A model generated the notes under the pieces. It was given only the letters and a program-made list of their open reading frames with translations, had not been told where the DNA came from and did no database searches. This document shows, in pieces, positions 1-8,772 of a stretch of 23,548 bases of DNA. The stretch's first letter is position 1. Every line of letters begins with the position of its first letter. The position numbers and the translations under genes are program-made. The DNA is from Anaerolineales bacterium UBA3499. Lineage in GTDB: Bacteria > Chloroflexota > Anaerolineae > Anaerolineales > UBA11657. The stretch spans positions 1 through 23,548 of the forward strand of contig DFQC01000050.1 of NCBI GenBank assembly GCA_002377585.1. Reading direction: 5' to 3'.

Positions 1-2
1 TG

Positions 3-1049
3 GCAACCAATACTGAATTATGTATGCGAAGAATGTCTGTAGCATCTCCTGGTAGAAAAACCATAAATATCTTTCTAGCAGGTACTCCTCCAGCAAATAA
101 ACAGCTGTTAGAAATGATAAAGCGGAAACTAATAGTCGTGGAAAGTAATTATCTGTATGAGGTGTTGCAATCAATTTATCAACGCACCTTAGATGATAAG
201 ATCTGGATTAGTTTGCGGCAATCGGGTTATGGTTTATGGAAAGATTGGGGTATTGCAGGGCCGCAATTAAACTTTACTCGGGAAGAGAAGATACAGGGTG
301 AGACCGTACTGCAATCAATAGGTGTTTCATCTGAGGTACCATTTGTATGTTTTTGTGCACGAGACAAGACATACTTGGATGTCGCACAAAGTTGGCGATC
401 AAGATTGGAATGGTCTTATCATGATTATCGCAACAATGACATCACAAATTATTTAGATGCAGCTATGTTCTTGGCTGATAATGGCATTCCTGCTATCCGT
501 ATGGGTTCTATAGTCGAAAAAGCACTTAATATCAATCATGCTGGTGTTATCGATTATTCTCTGCATAATCGATCAGACTTTGCTGATGTTTTCTTGGCTG
601 CTCATTGTAAATTTTTTTTGGGTGATACAGGTGGTCTATTTGGTCCAGCGACTATTTTTGGCGTACCCTTTGCTGCTGTTAATTTGACTCCTTTGAGAAT
701 TGCTCCTCGTACTTCGCTGGATATATTTATTCCAAAAAAATATAGATATAAGGATACGAAAAAGTTTCTTACTATTCGTGAAATTATTGATCTTGGTGCT
801 CATGAGTGGGGTAGAACTGAAAAATATACCCGAGCTGGAATAGATGTGGTAGAGAATTCATCTGAGGAAATATTGGATCTTGTAGTTGAGATGAATGCAC
901 GTTTAGATGGTACTTGGATTGAAGATGATAATGATGAGGAGTTGCAATCCCAATATAGATCAATGTTTCCGGAAAATTGTGCAATCGTTGGACATCCTTC
1001 ACGGATAGGATCATATTTTCTACGCAAGAATGCATGGATTCTTAATTGA
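3..1049 (+). CDS. TIGR04372-family glycosyltransferase (5' end outside window)
   Basis: Probable glycosyltransferase of surface-glycan loci, acting in the cytoplasm on a nucleotide-sugar donor that cannot be told from sequence. Family features seen: 'FCARD' followed by 'YHDYRNNDITNY', then 'GIPAIRMGS', a 'VIDYSL..RSDFADVFL' stretch and 'GDTGGLFG' followed by 'FGVPFAAVN'. These are the hallmarks I associate with the TIGR04372 glycosyltransferase family. An ATG lies at 24, but the frame is open to the window edge and the residues just upstream (ATNTELC before MRRM) fit the family's N-terminal 'H-x-x-x-N-T-E' region. The true start is therefore probably left of the window and the gene is partial. 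It is followed 57 bases later by a GT2 gene on the same strand. Family call fairly sure; substrate unknown. Confidence 0.75.
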   Translation, partial: ATNTELCMRRMSVASPGRKTINIFLAGTPPANKQLLEMIKRKLIVVESNYLYEVLQSIYQRTLDDKIWISLRQSGYGLWKDWGIAGPQLNFTREEKIQGETVLQSIGVSSEVPFVCFCARDKTYLDVAQSWRSRLEWSYHDYRNNDITNYLDAAMFLADNGIPAIRMGSIVEKALNINHAGVIDYSLHNRSDFADVFLAAHCKFFLGDTGGLFGPATIFGVPFAAVNLTPLRIAPRTSLDIFIPKKYRYKDTKKFLTIREIIDLGAHEWGRTEKYTRAGIDVVENSSEEILDLVVEMNARLDGTWIEDDNDEELQSQYRSMFPENCAIVGHPSRIGSYFLRKNAWILN

Positions 1050-1106
1050 TACAAAGCCGATTGCAATTATTGGTTAGTATAAACATTTGCTTGTAATCAG
1101 TAAGTT

Positions 1107-2141
1107 ATGGATCAAAAGCCGCTTTTTACTGTCATTCTCGACACATATTATCGACCAAAATTACTTAAACAGGCCGTCGATGCTATTCGTAGACAAACTT
1201 ATGATAATCTGGAGATTATTCTAATAAACAATGGTGCAACACCTGAAACTATTGAACATTTGTATTTTGCTGCAAAGGATGATGAGCGCGTCAAACTTAT
1301 TCACTTTGAGGAAAACCAATATCATCCGACTGATCCTCTTAGAATGTTAGATGTTTGCCTGAATGCTGGTCTTAACAAGGCTAAAGGTGACTATATTTTT
1401 TACCAATCAGATGATGATTGGATCTCTGACAACTATGTGGAAAAGATGGTGGGTTTGTTTTTAGGGCATCCTGAGTGTACTACTGCAGCTGGGTTACCTG
1501 TAGCTGTCGACGAAAACGGCACAGTTATTTCTACAGCCGAACGGACAACTAATCTTAGATCACGTTACATGCTAGGTCATGAAGTTGCGTTAGACAAACT
1601 GCGTGGAGGCCATATGTTTAGTGCACCTGGTAGCATATTTTCCATTAAAACTGAAGTTCTACGCCAGTCAGGCGGTTTTCACCGCAACCTAGACAAAAGT
1701 CACTTGTATGGAATAGTACCTTTTGGTGTAACTGGGTTTGATGAAACCGCTGTGTTGCATTGGCGTCGTCATGGTGCTCAACTTAATGTCCAATTGGCGG
1801 AATCAGGAAAGGTTTGGATAAAAGATCTTGAGAATTGGTTAAGCGAATGGGATATAGAGGGTAGATGGCAAATTTTCGGATTTACCATAGCTCATGAGGT
1901 AATTAATAAACTTTTGCAAATGCAGATTCGCTCGACTGCTATATGGTTTGTGTTACATTTATTGCAAGGGAGACCTAAAGTATGTGCGATTATGTTGCGG
2001 CAGATTGGCAAATCGGGTCATATGTACAAGTTCATTACGAAAATTCCAGAAGCTTTTTGGGCCAGACGCCATGATTTGTGGTTTTTGCCAAAGCTATTTC
2101 TGAAGCGAGTCTTTGGTGTCTTGTTTGCTGTCATTTTGTAA
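1107..2141 (+). CDS. GT2 family glycosyltransferase
   Basis: Inverting GT-A glycosyltransferase of family 2, expected to add one sugar to a lipid-linked glycan on the cytoplasmic side. The N-terminus shows the Rossmann start 'FTVILDTYYRP' (7-17), 'AIRRQTYDNLEIILINNG' (26-43), and the metal-binding DXD as 'YQSDDDWIS' with D102-D104. A 'GFDETAVLHWRRHG' stretch lies near residue 210. The last about 30 residues are hydrophobic and basic and may lie against the membrane. Length of 344 aa is normal for the family. The ATG at 1107 has no evident Shine-Dalgarno sequence. It lies between another glycosyltransferase and a glycan ABC exporter, which fits assembly of a surface polysaccharide. Donor and acceptor unknown. 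Confidence 0.88.
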   Translation: MDQKPLFTVILDTYYRPKLLKQAVDAIRRQTYDNLEIILINNGATPETIEHLYFAAKDDERVKLIHFEENQYHPTDPLRMLDVCLNAGLNKAKGDYIFYQSDDDWISDNYVEKMVGLFLGHPECTTAAGLPVAVDENGTVISTAERTTNLRSRYMLGHEVALDKLRGGHMFSAPGSIFSIKTEVLRQSGGFHRNLDKSHLYGIVPFGVTGFDETAVLHWRRHGAQLNVQLAESGKVWIKDLENWLSEWDIEGRWQIFGFTIAHEVINKLLQMQIRSTAIWFVLHLLQGRPKVCAIMLRQIGKSGHMYKFITKIPEAFWARRHDLWFLPKLFLKRVFGVLFAVIL

Positions 2142-2208
2142 CTACTTACAATAGGTTTACACATATGAATGCAGGTATGAGAGATTTAAATTTAGGAAAG
2201 AATTTATA

Positions 2209-4008
2209 ATGCTCAAACTATATTGGAGACTAGTATTTCATCCATATTTGATTAGGATTATTGCTATAACCGCCACTATTTTTATGACTTCGACACTTGA
2301 TGTTCTTAGTATAGGGATGATAGTACCTGTTGTCAGCATAATGATTGCTCCAGAAGAGAGTTCATCTACATGGATTGCTGATATAGTCCAAAATGTTACC
2401 AACAGAGCAAATCCGGGCAATAATTATCAGGTTATAGTATTTGCAGGTCTAGGTGCAATTGTTGTTCTGGTTATCATAAAGAATATCATTTTATTACTAC
2501 AAAACTTACTGATACATCGTCTTGCTACCACAGTGGAACTAGACTTCAAGGTCAAGTTGTTCAACACATTTATGCGTGCACGATATGAGGAAATAACTGC
2601 TCGAGGGCGAGGAGTGATAATAGAAGATTTGTCACGTGCAGCTACAGGCATAGTCAGTAGTATTTCAGTTGCAGCATCATTACTAAACGGGTTTATGCTG
2701 ACAATTACAAGTGTTGTTCTACTTTTCTATCTTTCGTGGTGGTCAATACCAATTATAGGACTTCCTCTTTTGCTAGTTTATGGTATTTCAGGGCCACGAC
2801 TTCAGGGGCGATCTGCACAGATTGGGTCTCAATTGCATGATATACGACAGAAAAATTCAGTGGCGATGGTGGATTTTCTTGATGGTATCCGTGTGATTAA
2901 AGCTAGTGTAATTGAGAATGTGGCTGTCAGTCGTATAAGGATACTTTTACAAGAATATTTACCATTGTATGTTGTTAGTAGATTACTACCATCTATTCCT
3001 GGTGCAATTATCGAGATTGTCGGGGCATTGCTAATCGCTATATTAGTTCTGATTGCTGTGACAAGACCTGGCCTGGGAATTACATTATCAGAAATCGCTG
3101 CAATTGTGGTGCTAATGCGACGTTTGCTTCCTACAGTTAGTGCAATGCAACACGGTATAGTTAATCTGAGTGATAAGCTTCGTGTAGTTGAAATAGCTGA
3201 TGAAACTCTAAGTAAATTGCCCAGAGAAAAAATCGGCGGACATCTCTTGAAGGAAAACAATCATATAGAAAAAATTGAGCTACAAGATCTATCATTTTCG
3301 TATCATAGTAGACCTGATGTGCCTGTACTTAATAACATAAACCTTACTTTGCATCGTGGTCAAGTAACCGCATTTGTTGGGCAAACAGGATCTGGAAAAT
3401 CTACTATTGCAGATTTGTTAATACGTCTCTATGATCCAATTGGTGGCAAGATTTTAGTTGATGAAGTCAATCTTAGCGCAATTGATTTATATAGTTATCG
3501 CAAGCGTATAGGTTTTGTTGGACAGGATCCATACCTATTCAATACAACATTGCGTAACAATATTACTTTGTGGAACAATTCAATCAAAGATGTAGATCTC
3601 GATCAGATAATTAAAACTGTGCAGTTGGATGAATTACTTAATTCAATGAAAGATGGATATGAAACAGTTGTAGGAGACCGTGGTCTCCGTCTGTCAGGTG
3701 GTCAACGACAGAGAGTGGCTATTGCACGTGCTATTTTAACAAAGCCAGATATGCTTGTATTTGATGAAGCTACTAGTGCTCTTGACAATCTAACAGAGGG
3801 TGAGGTGCATGCAGCTATAAGTAAATTACGAGAGAATTCTATCGTTCTAGTTATAGCACATCGGCTTAATACAGTCAGAGATGCGGACTTGGTTGTTGTG
3901 TTAGACGGGGGTCGTATTGTAGAGCAGGGTCATCCTGATCAACTTCTTTTGACAAGAGGACAATTTTATAGACTATATGAAAACGATGCCGAGCATAGCA
4001 AAGTATAG
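2209..4008 (+). CDS. ABC exporter/flippase, fused permease and ATPase (MsbA/PglK-like)
   Basis: Half-size type IV ABC exporter of 599 aa, probably working as a homodimer that flips a lipid-linked oligosaccharide or other glycolipid. Residues 1 to about 320 hold the membrane domain with several hydrophobic segments starting near residue 13 ('IRIIAITATIFM'). The nucleotide-binding domain follows: Walker A GQTGSGKST at 391-399, Q-loop region 'GFVGQDPYLF', signature LSGGQRQR from 495, Walker B MLVFDE at 515-520 and H-loop His551 in 'IAHRLNT'. All catalytic motifs are intact. AGGA at 2194-2197 lies upstream of the ATG, at the long end of normal spacing. Its place between glycosyltransferases and CMP-sugar genes suggests glycan flipping, as with PglK; lipid A or peptide export is less likely. 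Substrate is inferred from context only. Confidence 0.88.
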   Translation: MLKLYWRLVFHPYLIRIIAITATIFMTSTLDVLSIGMIVPVVSIMIAPEESSSTWIADIVQNVTNRANPGNNYQVIVFAGLGAIVVLVIIKNIILLLQNLLIHRLATTVELDFKVKLFNTFMRARYEEITARGRGVIIEDLSRAATGIVSSISVAASLLNGFMLTITSVVLLFYLSWWSIPIIGLPLLLVYGISGPRLQGRSAQIGSQLHDIRQKNSVAMVDFLDGIRVIKASVIENVAVSRIRILLQEYLPLYVVSRLLPSIPGAIIEIVGALLIAILVLIAVTRPGLGITLSEIAAIVVLMRRLLPTVSAMQHGIVNLSDKLRVVEIADETLSKLPREKIGGHLLKENNHIEKIELQDLSFSYHSRPDVPVLNNINLTLHRGQVTAFVGQTGSGKSTIADLLIRLYDPIGGKILVDEVNLSAIDLYSYRKRIGFVGQDPYLFNTTLRNNITLWNNSIKDVDLDQIIKTVQLDELLNSMKDGYETVVGDRGLRLSGGQRQRVAIARAILTKPDMLVFDEATSALDNLTEGEVHAAISKLRENSIVLVIAHRLNTVRDADLVVVLDGGRIVEQGHPDQLLLTRGQFYRLYENDAEHSKV

Positions 4009-4071
4009 TTTGCTAAGTGTTTTCTCCAAACATATAGACAAACAACAAATGCACATAGGGGTTTGTAACAA

Positions 4072-4782
4072 GTGACTAAAGTTCTAGGTTTAATTACAGC
4101 GCGTGGTGGTTCTAAAGGTGTTCCAAAAAAGAATATAGTACACGTAGGAGGAAAACCACTTATTACTTGGACAATAGAGGCAGCGCTAAAATCAAATGTA
4201 TTCGATCGTGTTGTTGTATCTACAGACAACAATGAAATTGCGGCTGTTGCGCAAAAATGGGGTGCGGAAGTACCCTTTATAAGGCCTGGAAGATTGTCTA
4301 AAGATGATTCCCCACATGTCGATGTTATTATCCATGCTATAAATTGGTTGCAGGAAAAAGAAGACTATTCGCCAGAATTTTTGATGTTATTACAACCTAC
4401 ATCACCTTTGCGAACGTCAGAAGACATTGATAAATCATTCGAATTAGCTGTCGATCGGAAAGCAGATTGTGTAATTAGTGTGCAAGAAACTTTATCTCAC
4501 CCATATAGTGTGATGCAGGTTACGGAAGATCAGAAGTTGTTGAAATTTTTAATGTCTTCAGAGGATGATTCATCATATCAACGTCGCCAAGTAAGGCCTA
4601 AATTTTATTCGTTGAATGGTGCTATTTTTATTTTCAAAGTAGATGTACTTTTGACGACTAAAAACATGTATCCAGAGCTTACATTTACTTACGTGATGCC
4701 TAAAGAAAGGTCTCTAGATGTTGATACATCATGGGATTTGCATATTGCCAATTTAAGTCTTAATCATTTGTATGGCAAGTGA
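4072..4782 (+). CDS. neuA: CMP-nonulosonate (sialic/legionaminic-type) cytidylyltransferase
   Basis: Activates a nonulosonic acid with CTP to give the CMP-sugar used by glycosyltransferases. The N-terminal nucleotide-binding signature 'ARGGSKGVPKKN' (10-21) is diagnostic for the NeuA/KdsB-type fold, followed by 'VSTDNNEIAAVAQKWGAEVPFIRP', 'LLQPTSPLRTSEDI' and a C-terminal 'DVDTSWDL' stretch. Length of 236 aa equals the single-domain bacterial NeuA/PtmB/LegF group, without the extra C-terminal esterase domain. The start is GTG, with AGGGG at 4057-4061 as possible ribosome binding site. Partner NeuB-like and NeuC-like genes lie 7 kb downstream at 11646-13867. Sequence alone does not separate Neu5Ac, legionaminic and pseudaminic acid as substrate. 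Confidence 0.87.
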   Translation: MTKVLGLITARGGSKGVPKKNIVHVGGKPLITWTIEAALKSNVFDRVVVSTDNNEIAAVAQKWGAEVPFIRPGRLSKDDSPHVDVIIHAINWLQEKEDYSPEFLMLLQPTSPLRTSEDIDKSFELAVDRKADCVISVQETLSHPYSVMQVTEDQKLLKFLMSSEDDSSYQRRQVRPKFYSLNGAIFIFKVDVLLTTKNMYPELTFTYVMPKERSLDVDTSWDLHIANLSLNHLYGK

Positions 4783-4803
4783 ATCAACTGAGATATTATC
4801 ACC

Positions 4804-5796
4804 ATGAAAATAGTTGATACAACCTCATTTCTTACTATAGTTAGTTATCATTATGTTCGGCCAATTGGGGATAGTCAATATGCTTCGATAAAGGGTCTAG
4901 AAAAGACAGACTTTGAAGGGCAGATGGAATATATTATGCGGCATTATAACCTTGTGTCGATGGAGCATGTTGTGGCTAGCATACGCGGAGAAGAACAATT
5001 GCCTCAAATGGCATTACTTTTGGCTTTCGATGATGGTTTTTCAGATCATTATCTGCATGTATTTCCGTATTTAGTTGCACACGGAATACCTGCTGCATTT
5101 TATCCCAGTGTATCCCCTACTGTTGAAAGGAAAATGCTAGATGTCCATAAAATTCACTTTATACTTGCTTGTGAGACCAATAAGATTGCACTGGTAGATT
5201 CACTAAACGAATATATTGAACATGCTAGAGAAAGCTTTGATTTGGAACCAATACATGTCTATGAGAAGGATTATAAGAACCCTAATCGTTTTGATCCAGG
5301 TGAAGTAATTTACATAAAACGAATGCTACAGCATGTTTTGCCTGATGTTTTGCGTACAAAGATAACTGACAATATGTTTGGCAAGTTTGTTACTAATGAC
5401 CAAGGTGCATTTGCGGATGAGTTGTATCTCAATGAAGAGCAACTTAAGATAATGATAGCTGAAGGGATGCATGTTGGTGGTCATGGCGTACATCATGAAT
5501 GGTTAAATCATTGTGATAAATCCCATCAAGAATCTATCGTGCGAGATTGTAGGGTTTTCTTGGATAGTATTGGTGCTTCAAGGCAATTTATGACTTTTTG
5601 TTATCCATATGGGGCTTATAATGATGACACAAAAGCAATAATAGCACGTCATGGTTTTGATTTAGCCATGACTACTGAAGTCGGTATAACTGATCTAACG
5701 CTTCATGATAACTACATGTTACCCCGTCTTGATACAAATGACTTACCTAAATCCTGTGAAGCTGAAATGGTGAGTTGGACTAGAAACTTAATGTAA
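4804..5796 (+). CDS. Polysaccharide deacetylase (NodB homology domain)
   Basis: Carbohydrate esterase family 4-type enzyme that would remove N- or O-acetyl groups from a sugar. Motifs seen: 'LLAFDDGFSD' with the metal/catalytic Asp pair D76-D77, the His motif 'GGHGVHHEWL' (H227, H231) and 'FCYPYGAYND' (265-274). A 'YHYVRP' start and 'DFEGQMEYI' are typical of the group found in glycan clusters. Between motifs 1 and 2 is an insert of about 120 residues, longer than in minimal NodB enzymes. No signal peptide is evident, so it may act in the cytoplasm on a precursor sugar or lipid-linked glycan rather than on exported polymer. It starts 21 bases after the cytidylyltransferase. Length 330 aa. Substrate unknown. 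Confidence 0.85.
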   Translation: MKIVDTTSFLTIVSYHYVRPIGDSQYASIKGLEKTDFEGQMEYIMRHYNLVSMEHVVASIRGEEQLPQMALLLAFDDGFSDHYLHVFPYLVAHGIPAAFYPSVSPTVERKMLDVHKIHFILACETNKIALVDSLNEYIEHARESFDLEPIHVYEKDYKNPNRFDPGEVIYIKRMLQHVLPDVLRTKITDNMFGKFVTNDQGAFADELYLNEEQLKIMIAEGMHVGGHGVHHEWLNHCDKSHQESIVRDCRVFLDSIGASRQFMTFCYPYGAYNDDTKAIIARHGFDLAMTTEVGITDLTLHDNYMLPRLDTNDLPKSCEAEMVSWTRNLM

Positions 5797-5828
5797 GTAT
5801 CTCAAATCTTGTGTAATACAAATATTGT

Positions 5829-6083
5829 ATGAGTGGTGATCTTCGCAGTCGTTTCAACAAATTAATAGCATCTGTTTTCAATATGGAAGTTTCCGAAATC
5901 CGAGATGATCGTGGTCCTCACGATATACAGGCTTGGGATTCGTTAGGGCAGCTTAATCTAATCCTACAAGTCGAGCAAGAATTTGAGGTTACATTTGATA
6001 TTGAGGATGTTTTTAGTTTTTTCACTCTCGGAGATGTGTACAGTAGTTTACAAAATAAGCTTAGGTTATGTGCTGATGATTGA
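5829..6083 (+). CDS. Acyl carrier protein
   Basis: Small acidic carrier protein of 84 aa whose phosphopantetheine arm holds an acyl or aminoacyl group. The attachment motif is 'WDSLGQLNLI' with Ser38, preceded by 'IRDDRGPHDIQA' and followed by the acidic helix 'VEQEFEVTFDIEDV', all as in stand-alone ACPs. The last bases overlap the downstream ligase by 8 (6076-6083), so the two are probably translationally coupled and the ligase is the likely loading enzyme. ACP/ligase pairs inside polysaccharide loci usually supply unusual acyl groups to sugars. It is not the housekeeping fatty-acid ACP by context, although the sequence alone does not exclude that. Confidence 0.88.
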   Translation: MSGDLRSRFNKLIASVFNMEVSEIRDDRGPHDIQAWDSLGQLNLILQVEQEFEVTFDIEDVFSFFTLGDVYSSLQNKLRLCADD

Positions 6084-7611
6084 TTCAAGTAGATTGAATA
6101 CTTCAACAACATTTTCTGATGTTTTAAAAAATAATGCTAGGAGTCGTCCAGATCATATTGCAATCTTAGAACCACAACGGAACATCTCCATTACCTACAA
6201 AGAGTTAGATGATCTAGTGGATCAAGTTGCAATTTGGCTAGATTCTAAAGGAGTCAAACAAGGCGGAGTTGTATCTGTTGTAGTGAAAAATTGCATTGAA
6301 TATTTTCCTATATATTTGGGGGCTATTCGACTAGGAGGAATTATTAATCCTTTTCCTGCAACTCTTAGTCCATTTGATTTGTTGAAGAACTTGAGTTATA
6401 CCGAACCTGATGTTGTTGTGTGTCATGATACACATGCGGCCTACATAAAATCCCAAGGTTTTAATGTATATGAATTAAATTTGTGTAATGATATTCAGTT
6501 TTTTGATGATATATCAATCAAGGATAAAATTTCTGTGGTACCGGACAATGTTTTGGATGCTAATGCACCAGCTTGTTTATACTACTCTTCTGGCACTACT
6601 GATGATCCTAAAGGTATCATATACTCACATGACAATATGATGTCACTAATTGGATCTATTGTTAGGGGGTTTGGACATAATGATTCTGATCAGCATCTGA
6701 TACTATTACCCTTAGGTCATACTGCTTCAATCAATTACTCGTTTCTGCCTGCACTTTATACTGGAGCCACCATTGTTTTATATGATTCTTATCTTCGACT
6801 TCGTACAAACCTTTGGACTGCAATCGAAGAACATAAAATAACCTATATGCAAGTTGTTCCTTCAATACTTTACTCCATACTTAATACTCCATTTAGCACA
6901 TATAATCGTGATCAAGTATCTTCATTATCATATGTTGGCTGTGGATCGGCACCTTTGTCTATTCATATGCAAACTGAATTCCAAGAGAAGTTCGATATTC
7001 CTGTAGCAAATCTATATGGATTAAGTGAAACTGGTCCTACTCATTTCGATAATCCTTTGGATTCAAAATGGCAACCTGGATCAATCGGTTTGCCATTGGA
7101 TGTGAATGAGATACGTTTTGTTGATGATGAAGGTACTGAGGTTCCTATAGATGATATAGGTGAAATAATAGTGAAAGGGCCTAATGTTTTCACCGATTAT
7201 TTCAAGAACAAAGAGCTTTATTCAAAAGTTGTAATTGATGGATATTTTTACACAGGCGACCTTGGTTATATTGACAGCTTAGGTAGGCAATATTTTGTCG
7301 AACGCAAGAAAGATCTAATTATAAAAGCTGGCGTTAATATTCATCCAGGTGAAATTGAGGAAGTTCTTTATGAACATAAATCCATAGCTGAGGTGTTAGT
7401 AGTGGGTATTGATGATGAGTTTTATGGAGAGGATGTGAAATGTTTTGCTGTGCTTAATAAAGATAATAATGCCGAACACAATATAGAACAGTCTATATTA
7501 GACTTTGCTCGTGAACGATTAGGCGTTTTCAAGGCGCCTGTTTCGGTTGAGTTTGTAGAGTCTTTACCCAAAGGACCTTCAGGAAAATATCTGCGACGGG
7601 CTTTGCGTTGA
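6076..7611 (+). CDS. AMP-forming acyl-CoA/acyl-ACP synthetase (ANL superfamily)
   Basis: Adenylates a carboxylic acid and transfers it to a thiol, here most likely the neighbouring acyl carrier protein. Motifs in order: A3 'YYSSGTTDDPKGIIYSH' (169-185), A5 'LYGLSETGPTHF', A7 'YFYTGDLGYID', the hinge region 'FVERKKDLIIKAGVNIHPGEIEE' (given as its first and last halves: FVERKKDLII, KAGVNIHPGEIEE) and C-terminal A10 'PKGPSGKYLRR' with the catalytic lysine. The frame is open further upstream with an ATG at 5983, but that would overlap the ACP gene by 101 bases and adds residues that match no family. ATG at 6076 gives 511 aa, the normal length, and an 8-base overlap with the ACP. Substrate acid unknown. 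Confidence 0.88.
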   Translation: MIDSSRLNTSTTFSDVLKNNARSRPDHIAILEPQRNISITYKELDDLVDQVAIWLDSKGVKQGGVVSVVVKNCIEYFPIYLGAIRLGGIINPFPATLSPFDLLKNLSYTEPDVVVCHDTHAAYIKSQGFNVYELNLCNDIQFFDDISIKDKISVVPDNVLDANAPACLYYSSGTTDDPKGIIYSHDNMMSLIGSIVRGFGHNDSDQHLILLPLGHTASINYSFLPALYTGATIVLYDSYLRLRTNLWTAIEEHKITYMQVVPSILYSILNTPFSTYNRDQVSSLSYVGCGSAPLSIHMQTEFQEKFDIPVANLYGLSETGPTHFDNPLDSKWQPGSIGLPLDVNEIRFVDDEGTEVPIDDIGEIIVKGPNVFTDYFKNKELYSKVVIDGYFYTGDLGYIDSLGRQYFVERKKDLIIKAGVNIHPGEIEEVLYEHKSIAEVLVVGIDDEFYGEDVKCFAVLNKDNNAEHNIEQSILDFARERLGVFKAPVSVEFVESLPKGPSGKYLRRALR

Positions 7612-7671
7612 ACATTTACATGAGAAAATATTACAAGAAACAAATATAATTACTAATACTTAGTTGATATT

Positions 7672-8652
7672 ATGAAAAAAACTGCAGGAATTAACGGATT
7701 TGGAAGATTTGGTTTACACCTACTTAAGTACTGGCTTGATAGAGCCAGTAGTTCAAATTTCAATATTGTCTATATTAATGATGACACAATCACTGCTGAC
7801 CAAGCATTTGATATGTTAAACAATGACAACAAAGTGTTGTTTTCAAAATATCATATAACAAAACTAGGCAATCATATTAAGATAGTAGAACCTAATGGCA
7901 GTTTTCACGAAATTGAATTTACAAATTTACAAAAAGATAAAATTAGTTGGATTGGAGTGCCGGATTATTTTTTTGAATGTTCAGGAAAAAATACATTGAA
8001 AAAAGATTGCCAGGAGTTCATAAAAGAAAAAACTAAATTAGTTCTAATTTCAGCTACAAGTTGGGATGCGGATGGAACATATGTTTATGGCTTTAACCAT
8101 CAAGATTTATCCAATGAAGACAAAATAATCTCATATGGTTCTTGTACTGTAAATGCTTATGTGCCTTTTGCAAATTTTATAGATAAAACATATTCCATTA
8201 TTGATTCCGATGTTAGTGTTATTCATGACATACAAGAATATAAACTGCAACAACAAAATACTCTAACCCGAAAATTTTGTACACTTGAAAAGTCCGGTCC
8301 ATATTTACTTGATTGTATTAACAAAAATAATTTTGTCGTAAATTATACTGTCATTCCGTACTCAGGCGTATCCATGATAGATTTTAGGTTTAAAGTAAGC
8401 CAGGAAGTAAATTATGATAAATTTATATTAGATTTAAACCATGCAATTTGTGAGGGTTCATTAAAAAATCTATATGATATAGACGAAGTGGACAACGGAC
8501 CTGAAATATACAATTGTTCTACATATTCATCTGTTTTTATCAAAAAGAATATCAGAATTCTTGATAATCAAATTTATTTGCAAGCTTATTTTGATAATGA
8601 AAATTCCGTGAATCGTTATTATGATTTGTGTAATTATATCTCTTCAAGATAA
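7672..8652 (+). CDS. GAPDH-like NAD(P)-dependent dehydrogenase, divergent
   Basis: Divergent member of the glyceraldehyde-3-phosphate dehydrogenase family, 326 aa. Seen: N-terminal dinucleotide motif 'GINGFGRFG' (6-14), 'YINDD' (34-38), 'ECSGKN' (102-107), catalytic Cys158 in 'SYGSCTVNA' (canonical SNASCTTNC), His185 in 'SVIHDIQEY' (canonical TTVHAYTND), and the C-terminal 'YFDNENSVNRYYDL' (canonical WYDNEWGYSNRVVDL). The canonical phosphate-binding 'STGAAKA' stretch is replaced by 'EKSGPYLLD' and the loop is shorter, so glyceraldehyde-3-phosphate may not be the substrate. Because this family forms a thioacyl-enzyme intermediate, it could oxidise another aldehyde, or pass an acyl group on, in the ACP/ligase module upstream (inference). 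Base composition is lower in GC than the neighbours. The family call is solid; the role is unknown. Confidence 0.8.
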   Translation: MKKTAGINGFGRFGLHLLKYWLDRASSSNFNIVYINDDTITADQAFDMLNNDNKVLFSKYHITKLGNHIKIVEPNGSFHEIEFTNLQKDKISWIGVPDYFFECSGKNTLKKDCQEFIKEKTKLVLISATSWDADGTYVYGFNHQDLSNEDKIISYGSCTVNAYVPFANFIDKTYSIIDSDVSVIHDIQEYKLQQQNTLTRKFCTLEKSGPYLLDCINKNNFVVNYTVIPYSGVSMIDFRFKVSQEVNYDKFILDLNHAICEGSLKNLYDIDEVDNGPEIYNCSTYSSVFIKKNIRILDNQIYLQAYFDNENSVNRYYDLCNYISSR

Positions 8653-8758
8653 TGCAACAGTTTATGGCAAAGCTGGCCATGGCACTGCCACTGTTGCCAG
8701 TCTTAACTTATTTTTGAAGAACACATCTGAAGTAGCTATCATAAAGTATGATTTGTAA
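8621..8758 (+). other. Short open frame with an unexplained tail, possible gene remnant
   Basis: An ATG at 8621 opens a 45-codon frame, in a different phase from the GAPDH-like gene that it overlaps, ending at 8758. Its part outside the GAPDH-like gene reads 'YGKAGHGTATVASLNLFLKN' and ends 'IIKYDL'. The composition (Gly/Ala-rich, then amphipathic) looks more protein-like than the usual AT-rich spacer of this window, and it could be the 3' stump of a deleted gene. The same bases also form the hairpin at 8654-8697, which may be the real function. I do not recognise a family. Confidence 0.2.
8654..8697. repeat. Imperfect hairpin between GAPDH-like and acyltransferase genes
   Basis: GCAACAG (8654-8660) is the exact reverse complement of CTGTTGC (8691-8697). 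Inside, TGGCA (8665-8669) pairs with TGCCA (8686-8690), leaving a TTTA bulge on one side and a 16-base loop that itself contains TGGCCA. It lies two bases after the stop of the GAPDH-like gene. A loose run of T follows at 8711-8715, so it may act as an attenuating terminator or RNA-processing site. No second copy was noticed in the window. Confidence 0.45.
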
Positions 8759-8772
8759 TTTTGTTGAATAGT

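Noticed and set aside
2829..3260. Open frame of 143 codons on the - strand inside the ABC exporter
   Set aside because: It lies wholly inside a gene with intact family motifs, and its translation is Ser/Ile/Thr-rich without any domain; it is a shadow frame.
5983..6075. Upstream ATG extension of the AMP-forming ligase
   Set aside because: It overlaps most of the ACP 3' half in another frame, and the added residues match no family. ATG 6076 gives the standard length and a tight overlap.
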